DNA of 64,000 nt, from NCBI RefSeq assembly GCF_024580955.1, contig NZ_JANIKD010000007.1, positions 32,384 to 96,383 of the forward strand. The letters are read 5' to 3'. The notes below the pieces were generated by a model. It was not told where the DNA came from. It searched no databases and saw only the letters and a program-made list of their open reading frames with translations. This DNA comes from Corynebacterium sp. 122RC1 (GTDB lineage Bacteria; Actinomycetota; Actinomycetes; Mycobacteriales; Mycobacteriaceae). Shown piece after piece: positions 42,509 through 50,555 of the stretch; position 1 is the first letter of the stretch, and every line of letters begins with the position of its first letter. The translations under genes and the position numbers were made by a program.

Positions 42509-43246
42509 TTAACGCGCCTCCCAACGAAACGTTTTTCGCACCGCGATCAGGGAAAGCAGCCCCCAGCCAAGCAACAACAATGCCATTTGCCAAGGCGAGA
42601 GGCTGAACATTTCCTGCGCCTGATCCCCCAGCCAGGCGTGATACACCAACTGGTTCACCGGAGTGAAAGGGAGGAAGTCCACCACTGTTTGCAACTGCGG
42701 TGAAAGCAGTTGGCGCACCCCAGAAGTACCAACAATGCAGCCGACCATCACCGGAAATGCAGTAAATTGAGCAGCCTCCGGCGTTTTGGTGAATACACTG
42801 GTGAGGTACGCGGCTCCCACATAGAGGACCGTTCCCCCCAGCATGGCCACAACTAACCACAGCGGCTCTTGTGGCATCACCGCACCACGGGCCCGCATCA
42901 CAGCAAGCATGACCACCGTTTGCAGTACCGTGGTAATGACTGTTGGCATGGCAATGCTCACAAGGATTTCCCAGTCTTGGCATTCACCAGTTCGCAAACG
43001 CTTGAGCACACCCTCTCCCCTTCGCGCAGTAGCCATGGAAAGCACTGCATAAAACAAGCCGATGAGCAGCACCAAGATTGTGAACATCTCAAAAGCGAGA
43101 ACAGCAGTAGCTGGGCTTTCTGCCATGGTTTTATAAAAGAGGATTACCGGTGTACCAACGGGGAAGAGCAGCGCCATCACTAGGACCGTGCGGTTGCGGA
43201 GAAATTGCAAAGTTTCGGCGCGACTGAGCGCAATAATTCGTTTCAT
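42509..43246 (-). CDS. ABC-2 type transporter permease
   Basis: 245-aa membrane subunit with six helices, ABC-2 family (LSRAETLQFLRNRTVLVMALLFPV, GVLKRLRTGECQDWEILV). Exporter type. Sits 8 bp after the ATPase gene and 10 bp before the kinase gene, in the order ATPase-permease-kinase-regulator known from Bacillus yvfR-yvfU. Confidence 0.87.
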   Translation of the reverse strand: MKRIIALSRAETLQFLRNRTVLVMALLFPVGTPVILFYKTMAESPATAVLAFEMFTILVLLIGLFYAVLSMATARRGEGVLKRLRTGECQDWEILVSIAMPTVITTVLQTVVMLAVMRARGAVMPQEPLWLVVAMLGGTVLYVGAAYLTSVFTKTPEAAQFTAFPVMVGCIVGTSGVRQLLSPQLQTVVDFLPFTPVNQLVYHAWLGDQAQEMFSLSPWQMALLLLGWGLLSLIAVRKTFRWEAR

Positions 43247-43254
43247 GAAGATCC

Positions 43255-44148
43255 TTAGGGTTGTTTCGCAATGGACTCAAACACCTGCATGAGGCTTGCA
43301 GGTTGAGCAGAAAACTGGCGCAGTTCAACTGAGTTGGCGTCCGCCCAAGAGAGCAGAGCAAACGCATCTTTTTGCAACTGCTGGGTGTGCACCACAACGA
43401 TGTCCCCGTGAGTGGATACGGTGCCATCAAGCTGCGGCAAGCTGAGGTGGTGGTTGTTCAGAGAGAAGCTAATCTGTGCTGGTAGAGCCTGGCGTATTTC
43501 CTTCACACTCCCTTGGGCCCGGATGACCCCTCTGTGCATGATCACCATGGAGTCGCACAGCATTTCCGCTTCTTCTAGGTAGTGAGTGGTGAGCACCATG
43601 GTGACGCCGGATGCCTTCAAATTAGCCAGGAGTTCCCAGGTGTTTGCACGAGATTCTGGGTCAAGACCAGTGGTGGGCTCATCCAGGAAAATGACGCTGG
43701 GTGAGCCAACGAGTGCGCATGCGAGGTCAAGACGGCGTTGTTCACCACCCGAAAGCGAGCCCACCCTGGTATCAGCCTTGTGCAAGAGGTCTACGCTCTC
43801 CAGGATTTCTTCCACTGGTTTTGGGGTGCTGCAGGTTCCGGCCCACATCACCAGGGTTTCCTTCACGCTGAGTTCCACTGGCAAAGCGCCGTGTTGCAGC
43901 ATGATGCCCAGGTGTGGGCGTAGCTTCTTGCGCTGGGCAATTGGGTCCATTCCGAGGACTTGAACGCTACCGCTGGTAGCCGAGGCCAAGCCCTCAAGAA
44001 TATCTAGGGTGGAGGTCTTACCGGCACCATTGGTACCTAGCAACCCAAAGCATGTTCCTTTGGCAACTTGAAAACTGATGTTGTCCACTGCGGTGAAATC
44101 ACCGTAGCGGCGAGTCAAACCTGAGACTTCTATGATTGGCTTCTGCAT
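43255..44148 (-). CDS. ABC-2 type exporter ATP-binding protein
   Basis: 297-aa ATPase of the drug/antibiotic exporter class (DrrA/CcmA-like): Walker A GTNGAGKTSTL, signature LSGGEQRRLDLACAL, Walker B VIFLDEPTTGLDP and His-loop TTHYLEEAE. I chose MQKPIIEVSGLTRRYG; the 40 codons upstream do not fit the family. Operon leader, divergent from the aldo/keto reductase gene. Confidence 0.9.
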   Translation of the reverse strand: MQKPIIEVSGLTRRYGDFTAVDNISFQVAKGTCFGLLGTNGAGKTSTLDILEGLASATSGSVQVLGMDPIAQRKKLRPHLGIMLQHGALPVELSVKETLVMWAGTCSTPKPVEEILESVDLLHKADTRVGSLSGGEQRRLDLACALVGSPSVIFLDEPTTGLDPESRANTWELLANLKASGVTMVLTTHYLEEAEMLCDSMVIMHRGVIRAQGSVKEIRQALPAQISFSLNNHHLSLPQLDGTVSTHGDIVVVHTQQLQKDAFALLSWADANSVELRQFSAQPASLMQVFESIAKQP

Positions 44149-44207
44149 ATTTCCAATACTGGCCGCCGCACAAGGTGCCGAGGTAGTGCCGAGAATCATC
44201 GATATGC

Positions 44208-44223
44208 AATGACATTTGTCATT
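44208..44223. promoter_or_regulatory. Palindrome in the ABC-operon/aldo-keto reductase divergent promoter region
   Basis: AATGACA-TT-TGTCATT, a perfect 7-bp inverted repeat 60-75 bp before the ATPase start and 29 bp before the aldo/keto reductase start. It is the best candidate for binding the operon's own DesR-like regulator. Confidence 0.5.
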
Positions 44224-44251
44224 TCCTAGCCCTCCGCACACCCCAGATAGC

Positions 44252-45151
44252 ATGAACGCCATGAACAAGAATGTAATTGCGGGAATGATGCGTATCGCGG
44301 AGCTCAGCGACGCCCAGATCCGCGCCCTCTACACCGCCTACCGCGAAGAAGGCGTGACGCACTTTGACCACGCAGACATCTACGGCGCATTTTCTCCAGG
44401 CGGCAGCTACCACTACTGTGAGCGTCGGTTTGCACAGGCCCTCACGCTAAGCCCCGCGGAACGCGAGGAGATCACGCTGCAGACCAAGGTGGGGATCGTG
44501 GCCGTCCCGAATACCACGACCTACTATGATCACTCCTACGCCCACATCATGAACAGCGTGGAGGAATCGCTGCGCGCGCTCGACGTGGATTACATTGACA
44601 CGCTCCTGCTGCACCGCCCAGACACACTCATGGAACCCGAGGAAGTGGCGCGGGCCTTTACAGAACTGCAGCACAGCGGCAAGGTGCGCACCTTTGGCGT
44701 TTCCAACTACACCACCGGACAAATTGAGTTCCTTCAGCAGGCAATCGCCCAGCCACTGGAGGTCAATCAGGTGCAGCTTTCATTGGTACAGGCGGGCTTG
44801 GTCAGCGAGGGCATTACGGCCAGCGCCAACTATGGGCTGCTTGAATACGCCCGCAGGAAAGGCGTTCGGCTGCAGGCCTGGGCACCATTCCAGGCAGCAG
44901 GTGGCACGTTCCTGCACTCGCCGGAGTTTCCTGAGCTGAATGCGGTGCTTGGGCGCGTCGGTAATGAGCTGGGATGCAGCGCTACCGCCGTTGCTGCGTC
45001 GTGGATTTGCTCGCACCCCGCCGGGATTCAAGTGGTTGCGGGAACCAGCAGCCCGGAGCGCGTGCGGGAGATTGCACAAGGTGCTGGAACGCAGCTTTCC
45101 CGCAGGCAGTGGTATGCGCTGTACACTGCCGCAGGCCACCCGCTCCCCTAG
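44252..45151 (+). CDS. Aldo/keto reductase
   Basis: NAD(P)H-dependent oxidoreductase, about 299 aa, with the AKR tetrad visible: Asp and Tyr in FDHADIYGAF, Lys in LQTKVGIVA and His in DTLLLHRPDTLM. The closest type is the YdhF-like group. The start is either of two ATGs 9 bases apart; no clear ribosome site was seen, and the longer frame overlaps the palindrome. The substrate is unknown. Confidence 0.85.
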   Translation: MNAMNKNVIAGMMRIAELSDAQIRALYTAYREEGVTHFDHADIYGAFSPGGSYHYCERRFAQALTLSPAEREEITLQTKVGIVAVPNTTTYYDHSYAHIMNSVEESLRALDVDYIDTLLLHRPDTLMEPEEVARAFTELQHSGKVRTFGVSNYTTGQIEFLQQAIAQPLEVNQVQLSLVQAGLVSEGITASANYGLLEYARRKGVRLQAWAPFQAAGGTFLHSPEFPELNAVLGRVGNELGCSATAVAASWICSHPAGIQVVAGTSSPERVREIAQGAGTQLSRRQWYALYTAAGHPLP

Positions 45152-45189
45152 TTGTTGACACATCACATTCATGGGCTTAGCATCGAGCC

Positions 45190-46218
45190 ATGAAAAAATT
45201 TGGATTCCTCAGCTTTGGCCATTACGACATCCGCTCCGGCGCCAAAGACATGCTCCACCAAGCGCTTGAGCTTTCCCAGGCCGCGGATGAGCTGGGCGTG
45301 AACGGCGCCTACTTCCGGGTCCACCACTTTGCACCCCAAGGCGCGGCCCCCATGCCGCTACTGAGTGCAATCGCCGCCACCACCAAAACCATTGAAGTGG
45401 GCACCGGCGTGATCGATATGCGCTATGAAAACCCTCTCTACCTTGCAGAAGAGGCTGCGCAACTGGATCTGCTTTCCAACCATAGGATCGCGCTTGGGGT
45501 GTCGCGAGGGTCACCGGAGCCGGCTGAGCGCGGATATGAGGCCTTTGGCTACACCGGGTCGAAGGATCCTCGCGGCGCAGACATCGCCCGCGCGAAGTGG
45601 GAGCAATTCCTCGCCGCGGTGCGCGGGGAGCCCGTAGCCACCGCCGCTACCTGGGACAAGCAGTACCCCAGGATGTACCGCGAGGGCGCGCCGCTGCCCG
45701 TGTTGCCGCAGTCTCCGGGGCTAGACCGCAGGCTGTGGTGGGGCGCCGGCTCGGCAGAATCCGCGCGGCAAGTGGCCCGGGATGGGGTGAACCTCATGAG
45801 CTCCACGCTGCTCGCGGAAACCAGCGACCAGTCCTTCGGTGACCTCCAAGCCGCCCAAATCCAGGCCTTCCGGGAGGAATGGGCAGCTCAGGGGCATGAC
45901 TGGGAGCCGCGCGTCTCTGTATCGCGCTCCATCTTCCCCATCACTAACGACGCCGAGCGCGCCATGTTCGGCCGCAGCAGCCACGACCAGGTGGGCATCA
46001 TCGACGACCTCAAAGCCACCTTCGGCCGCACCTACGCCGACGAACCTGACAAACTCATTGAGGCCCTCAAGCAGGACGCCGCCGTGATGAGCGCAGACAC
46101 CCTCATGCTGACCATCCCCAACCAGGCAGGCGTGGCGCTCAATCTCTCCATCCTGGAAAACTTTGCCAAGCACGTTGCCCCGGAGCTTGGGTGGGAGCCA
46201 GCTAGAATGGGAGCGTGA
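45190..46218 (+). CDS. Luciferase-like FMN-dependent monooxygenase
   Basis: 342-aa bacterial-luciferase-like (LLM) flavoprotein: VNGAYFRVHHFAPQGAAPMPLLSAIAATT at the N-terminus, GTGVIDMRYENPLYLAEEAA and LGVSRGSPEPA follow the family pattern. LLMs need reduced flavin from a partner reductase. The next gene, overlapping by 4 bp, encodes a ferredoxin-reductase-like module that could fill that role. Confidence 0.85.
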   Translation: MKKFGFLSFGHYDIRSGAKDMLHQALELSQAADELGVNGAYFRVHHFAPQGAAPMPLLSAIAATTKTIEVGTGVIDMRYENPLYLAEEAAQLDLLSNHRIALGVSRGSPEPAERGYEAFGYTGSKDPRGADIARAKWEQFLAAVRGEPVATAATWDKQYPRMYREGAPLPVLPQSPGLDRRLWWGAGSAESARQVARDGVNLMSSTLLAETSDQSFGDLQAAQIQAFREEWAAQGHDWEPRVSVSRSIFPITNDAERAMFGRSSHDQVGIIDDLKATFGRTYADEPDKLIEALKQDAAVMSADTLMLTIPNQAGVALNLSILENFAKHVAPELGWEPARMGA

Positions 46219-47282
46219 TTCACCAAGAACTGCTCCAGGAACACGAGCTTCACCAGCTCTTCTTGCAGCATGTGCTCACCCACGCGCCGGAGGTAGCCAC
46301 CCGGCTGCACCTGCGCTCCGCACCGGCCGGGCAGGCAATCGCCGCTCTGTTGCGCGCACCGGAACGCTTTGTGGAACACGCCCCGCTCGGGGTCTTTGGG
46401 GTGCAGGAAAGTGACTACCCCGCGCTCCTCGCCGCCGCCTTAAGCGCCGTGCAGACCCTGGGTAAGGACCTCCCGCTGGAAGAAGTCCTGGCGGCGGAGC
46501 GGGTGCTGCATGAAAGCGCCCGCCAACTCAAAGCGCGGCCTGCGCCGGAGCTTTCCGACGCCCACGTGGTCCAAGTAGAACGCCGTTCCAGGCGCATCAC
46601 CATTGTGCGCATCCAGGTGCACGCCCCCACCTCCTACCGTGCTGGCCAGCACCTCTGGCTCGGCCCCTCGCTCACCCCAGGGCGATGGATGCGGGTATAT
46701 CCCTCCATTCCAGCAAATGAGCAGGGCCAACTTGAAATCCACTGCTTCGATTCTTCTGCCGACTCCTCAGTTGCCCTACGCGAAGGCGATACCTGCCGCG
46801 TCTCCCAGGGACTCGGCACCCCCATTGAGTTAGATGACCGTGACCTGCTGCTCATCAGCCACGGCACCGCACTGGCGCCCATGCGCGCGCTGATGCTAGA
46901 CCTGCTCAATCAATCCGCCGACCCGCCGCGCATCCATATGTTCTTAAGCTCCGAATACCCCGGTGAGCAGTACGAGCTTGCCACCATGTGGCAGATCGCC
47001 GCCACCGCGCCGTGGCTGGCAATCACCCCGGTTGTGCAGCACCCGCAAGACGCATGGTGGGTGGGTGCCACCGAGCACTCCAAACCGCCACGGGGGCTCC
47101 ACCTCCCGCAGGTGGGGCAGGTGGGCCAAGTGGTGGCCAGCTACGGCCGCTGGCTGGACCGCCACATCATCATCGCCGGCACCACCGAAGAAATCCGCGC
47201 CACCCAAGAAGCCTTGGCCAAAGGCGGGATTCAGCACAGCACGGTGTTGGATACCTCCCCGCGGAGATTCTGGGAAGATTAG
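46215..47282 (+). CDS. Flavohemoprotein-like FAD/NAD(P)H oxidoreductase with a reduced globin-like N-terminus
   Basis: 355-aa protein. The C-terminal 230 residues are an FNR-type module: FAD motif SYRAGQHLWLGPSL with RVYPSIPANEQG (in place of R-x-Y-S), and NAD(P) motif LLISHGTALAPMRALMLDL. The N-terminal 110 residues are helical and align loosely with the globin part of flavohemoproteins, but are shorter than a full globin. GTG start in the stop of the LLM gene, so the two are probably co-translated. Confidence 0.75.
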   Translation: MIHQELLQEHELHQLFLQHVLTHAPEVATRLHLRSAPAGQAIAALLRAPERFVEHAPLGVFGVQESDYPALLAAALSAVQTLGKDLPLEEVLAAERVLHESARQLKARPAPELSDAHVVQVERRSRRITIVRIQVHAPTSYRAGQHLWLGPSLTPGRWMRVYPSIPANEQGQLEIHCFDSSADSSVALREGDTCRVSQGLGTPIELDDRDLLLISHGTALAPMRALMLDLLNQSADPPRIHMFLSSEYPGEQYELATMWQIAATAPWLAITPVVQHPQDAWWVGATEHSKPPRGLHLPQVGQVGQVVASYGRWLDRHIIIAGTTEEIRATQEALAKGGIQHSTVLDTSPRRFWED

Positions 47283-48097
47283 TACGTGTCCGTGCCTTCC
47301 AGAACGGGCAGTGCTTTCCTGGTGTGTGCCACCTTGGCTACGTCGATAGTGCAAAGCAGCAGCTCTGGGGCGTAGCCTGCCTCCGCGATGCGTGTGCCGT
47401 CTGGGGCGATCACGGCGGAATGGCCGATGCCGGTTGGGGCTCCTTCGGAGCGTTCCTCGCTGTGCTCGGGGCGGGCCTGGCCGGCGGCGAGGATGAAGGT
47501 GGTGGAGTCCAGGGCGCGGGCGGCGGTGAGGGTGCGCCATTGTTCGAGCTTGCCTTCGCCATCGGCCCAGCTCGTGGGGAGCACGATCACCTCTGCGCCT
47601 TGAGCGGCGAGGGCGCGGAACTGACCGGGGAAGCGGACATCGTAGCAGATGGCCACGCCGAAAGTCACCCCATCGACTGTGAATGTTGCCAGTTCAGAGC
47701 CGGGTTTTACGGTGTCCGACTCCTTGTAGCCAAAGGCGTCATATGTGTGGATCTTGCGGTAGGCGGTGCCGGAGGTGTTGGCGGTGTTGGGGCTGGCAAC
47801 CAAGGCCACGTTGTAAATGCGATTGACCTCCCCCTTGGTATCCGCTGGCTCAAACATGCCGAGCACGATGGTAATCCCCAGCTCATCGGCGAGTTCACGC
47901 ACGGCAGAGGCAAACGACCCATCTAGGGGCTCCGCCTGGGTGTCCAGCCGGCCCGTTCCAAAGGCTTGACTTGTGGCCTCCGGGAACACAACTACCCTCG
48001 CCCCGGCCTCGGCAGCCTTCTGAGCTTGGGTTTTCACGAGTTCCAGGTTGGCCTGAATCTCTTTCCCACTTGTGATTTGCGCCAGTGCGATCAACAT
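47279..48097 (-). CDS. Carbon-nitrogen hydrolase (nitrilase superfamily)
   Basis: 272-aa amidase-type enzyme with the Glu-Lys-Cys triad: VVFPEATSQAFG, TAYRKIHTYDAFG and AICYDVRFPGQFRALA. Resembles the Nit/omega-amidase group that hydrolyses alpha-keto acid amides or deaminated glutathione-like compounds. The substrate is not fixed. I chose MLIALAQITSG; a GTG two codons upstream is possible. Its stop overlaps the preceding gene tail to tail by 4 bp. Confidence 0.9.
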   Translation of the reverse strand: MLIALAQITSGKEIQANLELVKTQAQKAAEAGARVVVFPEATSQAFGTGRLDTQAEPLDGSFASAVRELADELGITIVLGMFEPADTKGEVNRIYNVALVASPNTANTSGTAYRKIHTYDAFGYKESDTVKPGSELATFTVDGVTFGVAICYDVRFPGQFRALAAQGAEVIVLPTSWADGEGKLEQWRTLTAARALDSTTFILAAGQARPEHSEERSEGAPTGIGHSAVIAPDGTRIAEAGYAPELLLCTIDVAKVAHTRKALPVLEGTDTY

Positions 48098-48110
48098 ACC
48101 CAAACCCTAC

Positions 48111-48135
48111 TGTGGAATTTGGGCAGTTTTCCACA
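48111..48135. promoter_or_regulatory. Inverted repeat TGTGGAA-N11-TTCCACA
   Basis: Perfect 7-bp arms in the short divergent region between the nitrilase gene and the 79-aa ORF. The right arm with its flank (TTTTCCACA) is one base from a DnaA box, and the left arm is its mirror. Could be an operator or a DnaA-type site. Confidence 0.35.
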
Positions 48136-48199
48136 GTTTCCGCCCTTTCGCTGCCCAGCCCCTAGCACCCAGGGGGTCTGCCCACGCAGGCTTAAAGGC

Positions 48200-48439
48200 A
48201 TGGAATTTCACACAGACGCATCCAAACATCTTCACCACTGCCCCATGCCAAGGCAGCCCGACGTTCCCGCGGTTGGCGGGGAAACCGAACGCTCACTCCG
48301 CCAATTTTTAGCCATCTACCAGGAACTGAGTGCAAACAGCGAGGAACACATAGACCTCCACCTTAATTCAGTTCGCTCCTGGCTTGCCGCCGCAGAAAAG
48401 CTGGACCAGCAGTTTTGGGGCCGCCATGATCCCGCTTAG
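48200..48439 (+). CDS. Small helical protein, partner of the DUF1023 hydrolase
   Basis: 79-aa protein, mostly one predicted long amphipathic helix pair (SLRQFLAIYQELSANSEEHI, then SVRSWLAAAEKLDQQFW). It ends 14 bp inside the next gene. Size, helicity and linkage resemble the small partner proteins found with DUF1023 or ESX-associated hydrolases in Actinobacteria, but there is no W-x-G motif, so this is inference. Confidence 0.55.
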   Translation: MEFHTDASKHLHHCPMPRQPDVPAVGGETERSLRQFLAIYQELSANSEEHIDLHLNSVRSWLAAAEKLDQQFWGRHDPA

Positions 48440-49406
48440 CACCAGCGCCCTGGGAGCGGCAGCCCAGGTACTGCGACTCCACCACAGCGGCCGCGAGCAG
48501 GCGTGGGGGCGCACTGCCGAAGGCCTTGGACGTGCGTTTTCCCTCATGGACGGACAGGCCGCCCAAGCTGCACGAAACCGCAGCCGCACACTCCTACGCC
48601 ACAGGCGTGAACTTGACCTTTTGCTCACTCAAGCGGCCATCATCTTGGAGCTCACGGCGAGCGCCAACGCCGTTTTGGAAGGCTTCGCGCAGAAAATCTG
48701 GGACCTCAACCCAGGGTCTGTGGCGGCCATCGCGGCGTTACGTGCGCTTGGCAGGCAACTCGACGCAGCCTGCGCCGCCGAACTCGATAGGCTGGCGGGG
48801 CTGTGCCGGGGATCGGGTGCTGCCGTGGAGGGGGAAGCGGTGATCTTTGGTGAGCTCGACGCGCAGAACATCATCACCGTTGTTGCCGGGGTGGGTTCCA
48901 GCTCTGAACAGGGCCAGGAGGCCGCCGCCCGGCGCGCGTTGGCGCTGCATGAGGCCACCGGGGCAACGGTCATTGCGTGGCAGGGGTACACCGCACCGGC
49001 TTCCGTGGTGGCGGGGCTGCGCACCGAGCCGGCGGTTGCCGGCGGCCGGGATCTAGCAGCATTTCAGCAACATTTGCGCGAGGTTGCCCCGCAGGCGCAG
49101 CTCACCGTTGTGGGCTATTCATACGGGTCCGTGGTAACCGGCCACGCGGGCGCAAGCCACGGCCTTGAGGCAGATACCGTGGTGTTGGTGGGAAGCCCGG
49201 GGGTTCCGTCGGGAGCGTTCTCTGGCAGTAGAAGAGTTGTTGCCGTGCTGGGTGCGCGCGACCCCATCGGTCTCACGGGTTCCCGGTTCGGGGCTCTGCA
49301 TGGTGAGGACCCGCACGTGGAAGGGGTGATCCTCAGCGGAGGCCATTCGGACTACTTTGAGGACCCCGCCTTCCATGAGGTGATGCGGGAGGTGCTTGCG
49401 CGCTAG
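48426..49406 (+). CDS. DUF1023-type alpha/beta hydrolase with helical N-terminus
   Basis: 326-aa protein. Residues 1-130 are helical and Ala-rich (a possible coiled coil). The C-terminal 190 residues are an alpha/beta-hydrolase fold with the nucleophile elbow VVGYSYGSVVTGHA (G-x-S-x-G), then VVLVGSPGVPSG and a late SGGHSDYF with the catalytic His. No signal peptide is seen. The substrate is unknown. It starts inside the end of the 79-aa ORF. Confidence 0.72.
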   Translation: MIPLSTSALGAAAQVLRLHHSGREQAWGRTAEGLGRAFSLMDGQAAQAARNRSRTLLRHRRELDLLLTQAAIILELTASANAVLEGFAQKIWDLNPGSVAAIAALRALGRQLDAACAAELDRLAGLCRGSGAAVEGEAVIFGELDAQNIITVVAGVGSSSEQGQEAAARRALALHEATGATVIAWQGYTAPASVVAGLRTEPAVAGGRDLAAFQQHLREVAPQAQLTVVGYSYGSVVTGHAGASHGLEADTVVLVGSPGVPSGAFSGSRRVVAVLGARDPIGLTGSRFGALHGEDPHVEGVILSGGHSDYFEDPAFHEVMREVLAR

Positions 49407-50434
49407 AAGCGGATTGCCATGCGGCCGTCGATCTTGCCGTGGCGCATGTCCTCAAACACACTGTTGACGTCGTCGAGCTTGCATTCGGTGACGGTTGGGT
49501 GGATCTTGCCGCGCGCGAAGAAGTCCAGGGCCTCTTCCAGATCTTGGCGCGTGCCCACAATGGAGCCGCGGATGGTGAGGCCCTTGAACACGATGTTGAA
49601 GATGTTCGCTGGGAACTCTCCTGGTGGCAGGCCGTTGAACACGATGGTGCCGCCCTTGCGCGCCATGTTGATGGCCTGGGCAAATGCCTGTGGGTGGACT
49701 GCGGTCACAAGCACACCGTGGGCGCCGCCGCCGGTGTATTCGAGGATCGCTTGGGATGGGTCGCCGTCCTTTGCGTTTACCACGAACTCCGCGCCGTGCT
49801 TCTTGGCGAGCTCCAGCTTTTCATCGGCGATATCCACGGCGATCACGCGGCGGCCCATTGCCACCGCGTACTGCACGGCGAGGTGCCCCAGGCCACCCAC
49901 ACCGGAGATCACCACAAACTGCCCTGGGCGGGTGTCCGTGACCTTCAGGCCCTTGTACACCGTCACTCCGGCGCACAGGATTGGTGCGGCAGCCACCGGG
50001 TCCACGCCTTCGGGGATGCGGGCGCAATAACGGGTATCTACCAGCATGTACTGGCCAAAGGAGCCATTCACGTTGTACCCACCGTATTGCGCTTCATTGC
50101 ACAGGGTTTCCCAACCGGTGCGGCAGTGCTCGCAGTGGCCACAAGCGGACCACAGCCAGACGTTACCTACCATGTCACCTTCTGCAACGGTGTGCTCGCC
50201 TGGGCCGAGTGCCACCACTTCACCCACGCCCTCATGGCCAGGGATGAATGGCGGTTTGGGCTTGACCGGCCAGTCACCTTCTGCGGCGTGGAGGTCAGTG
50301 TGGCAGATGCCGGAGGCGATGAGCTTGACCAGCGCCTGGTTTGGCCCTGGGGTAGGCAGTTCGATTTCGCGGACGTTTACCTCTGGGCCGAGCTCGTCTA
50401 CTACTGCTGCGGTGAATTTCTCTGGGAAAGTCAT
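49403..50434 (-). CDS. adhA: Zinc alcohol dehydrogenase
   Basis: 343-aa medium-chain NAD-dependent alcohol dehydrogenase of the ethanol-utilisation type. Catalytic zinc ligands: Cys in ASGICHTDLHA, GHEGVGEV and the later Cys in PILCAGVTV. Structural zinc: ACGHCEHCRTGWETLC. NAD motif ISGVGGLGHLAVQYA. I chose MTFPEKFTAAVV with GAGGAGG upstream. It follows ald by 121 bp on the same strand. Confidence 0.95.
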   Translation of the reverse strand: MTFPEKFTAAVVDELGPEVNVREIELPTPGPNQALVKLIASGICHTDLHAAEGDWPVKPKPPFIPGHEGVGEVVALGPGEHTVAEGDMVGNVWLWSACGHCEHCRTGWETLCNEAQYGGYNVNGSFGQYMLVDTRYCARIPEGVDPVAAAPILCAGVTVYKGLKVTDTRPGQFVVISGVGGLGHLAVQYAVAMGRRVIAVDIADEKLELAKKHGAEFVVNAKDGDPSQAILEYTGGGAHGVLVTAVHPQAFAQAINMARKGGTIVFNGLPPGEFPANIFNIVFKGLTIRGSIVGTRQDLEEALDFFARGKIHPTVTECKLDDVNSVFEDMRHGKIDGRMAIRF

Positions 50435-50490
50435 GGTCTTCCTCCTCATTGTGATTTGAATTACTTTTTCAATAGTGTGCAGATACGCCA

Positions 50491-50522
50491 CAATCCGGCT
50501 CCCATACGGGAAAGCCGGATTG
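50491..50522 (-). other. Hairpin in the ald-adhA intergenic gap
   Basis: CAATCCGGC ... GCCGGATTG, a 9-bp stem with a 14-base loop that itself contains CCC-ATAC-GGG. No U-tract follows, so it is not an obvious terminator. It may adjust mRNA stability or the ald:adhA ratio. Confidence 0.45.
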
Positions 50523-50555
50523 CAACAGGTGTGATGTGGAACAGTGGCAACGCCT

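Noticed and set aside
46215..47282. Classical flavohemoglobin (NO dioxygenase)
   Set aside because: The N-terminal part is too short for a full globin, and I could not place the proximal haem histidine.
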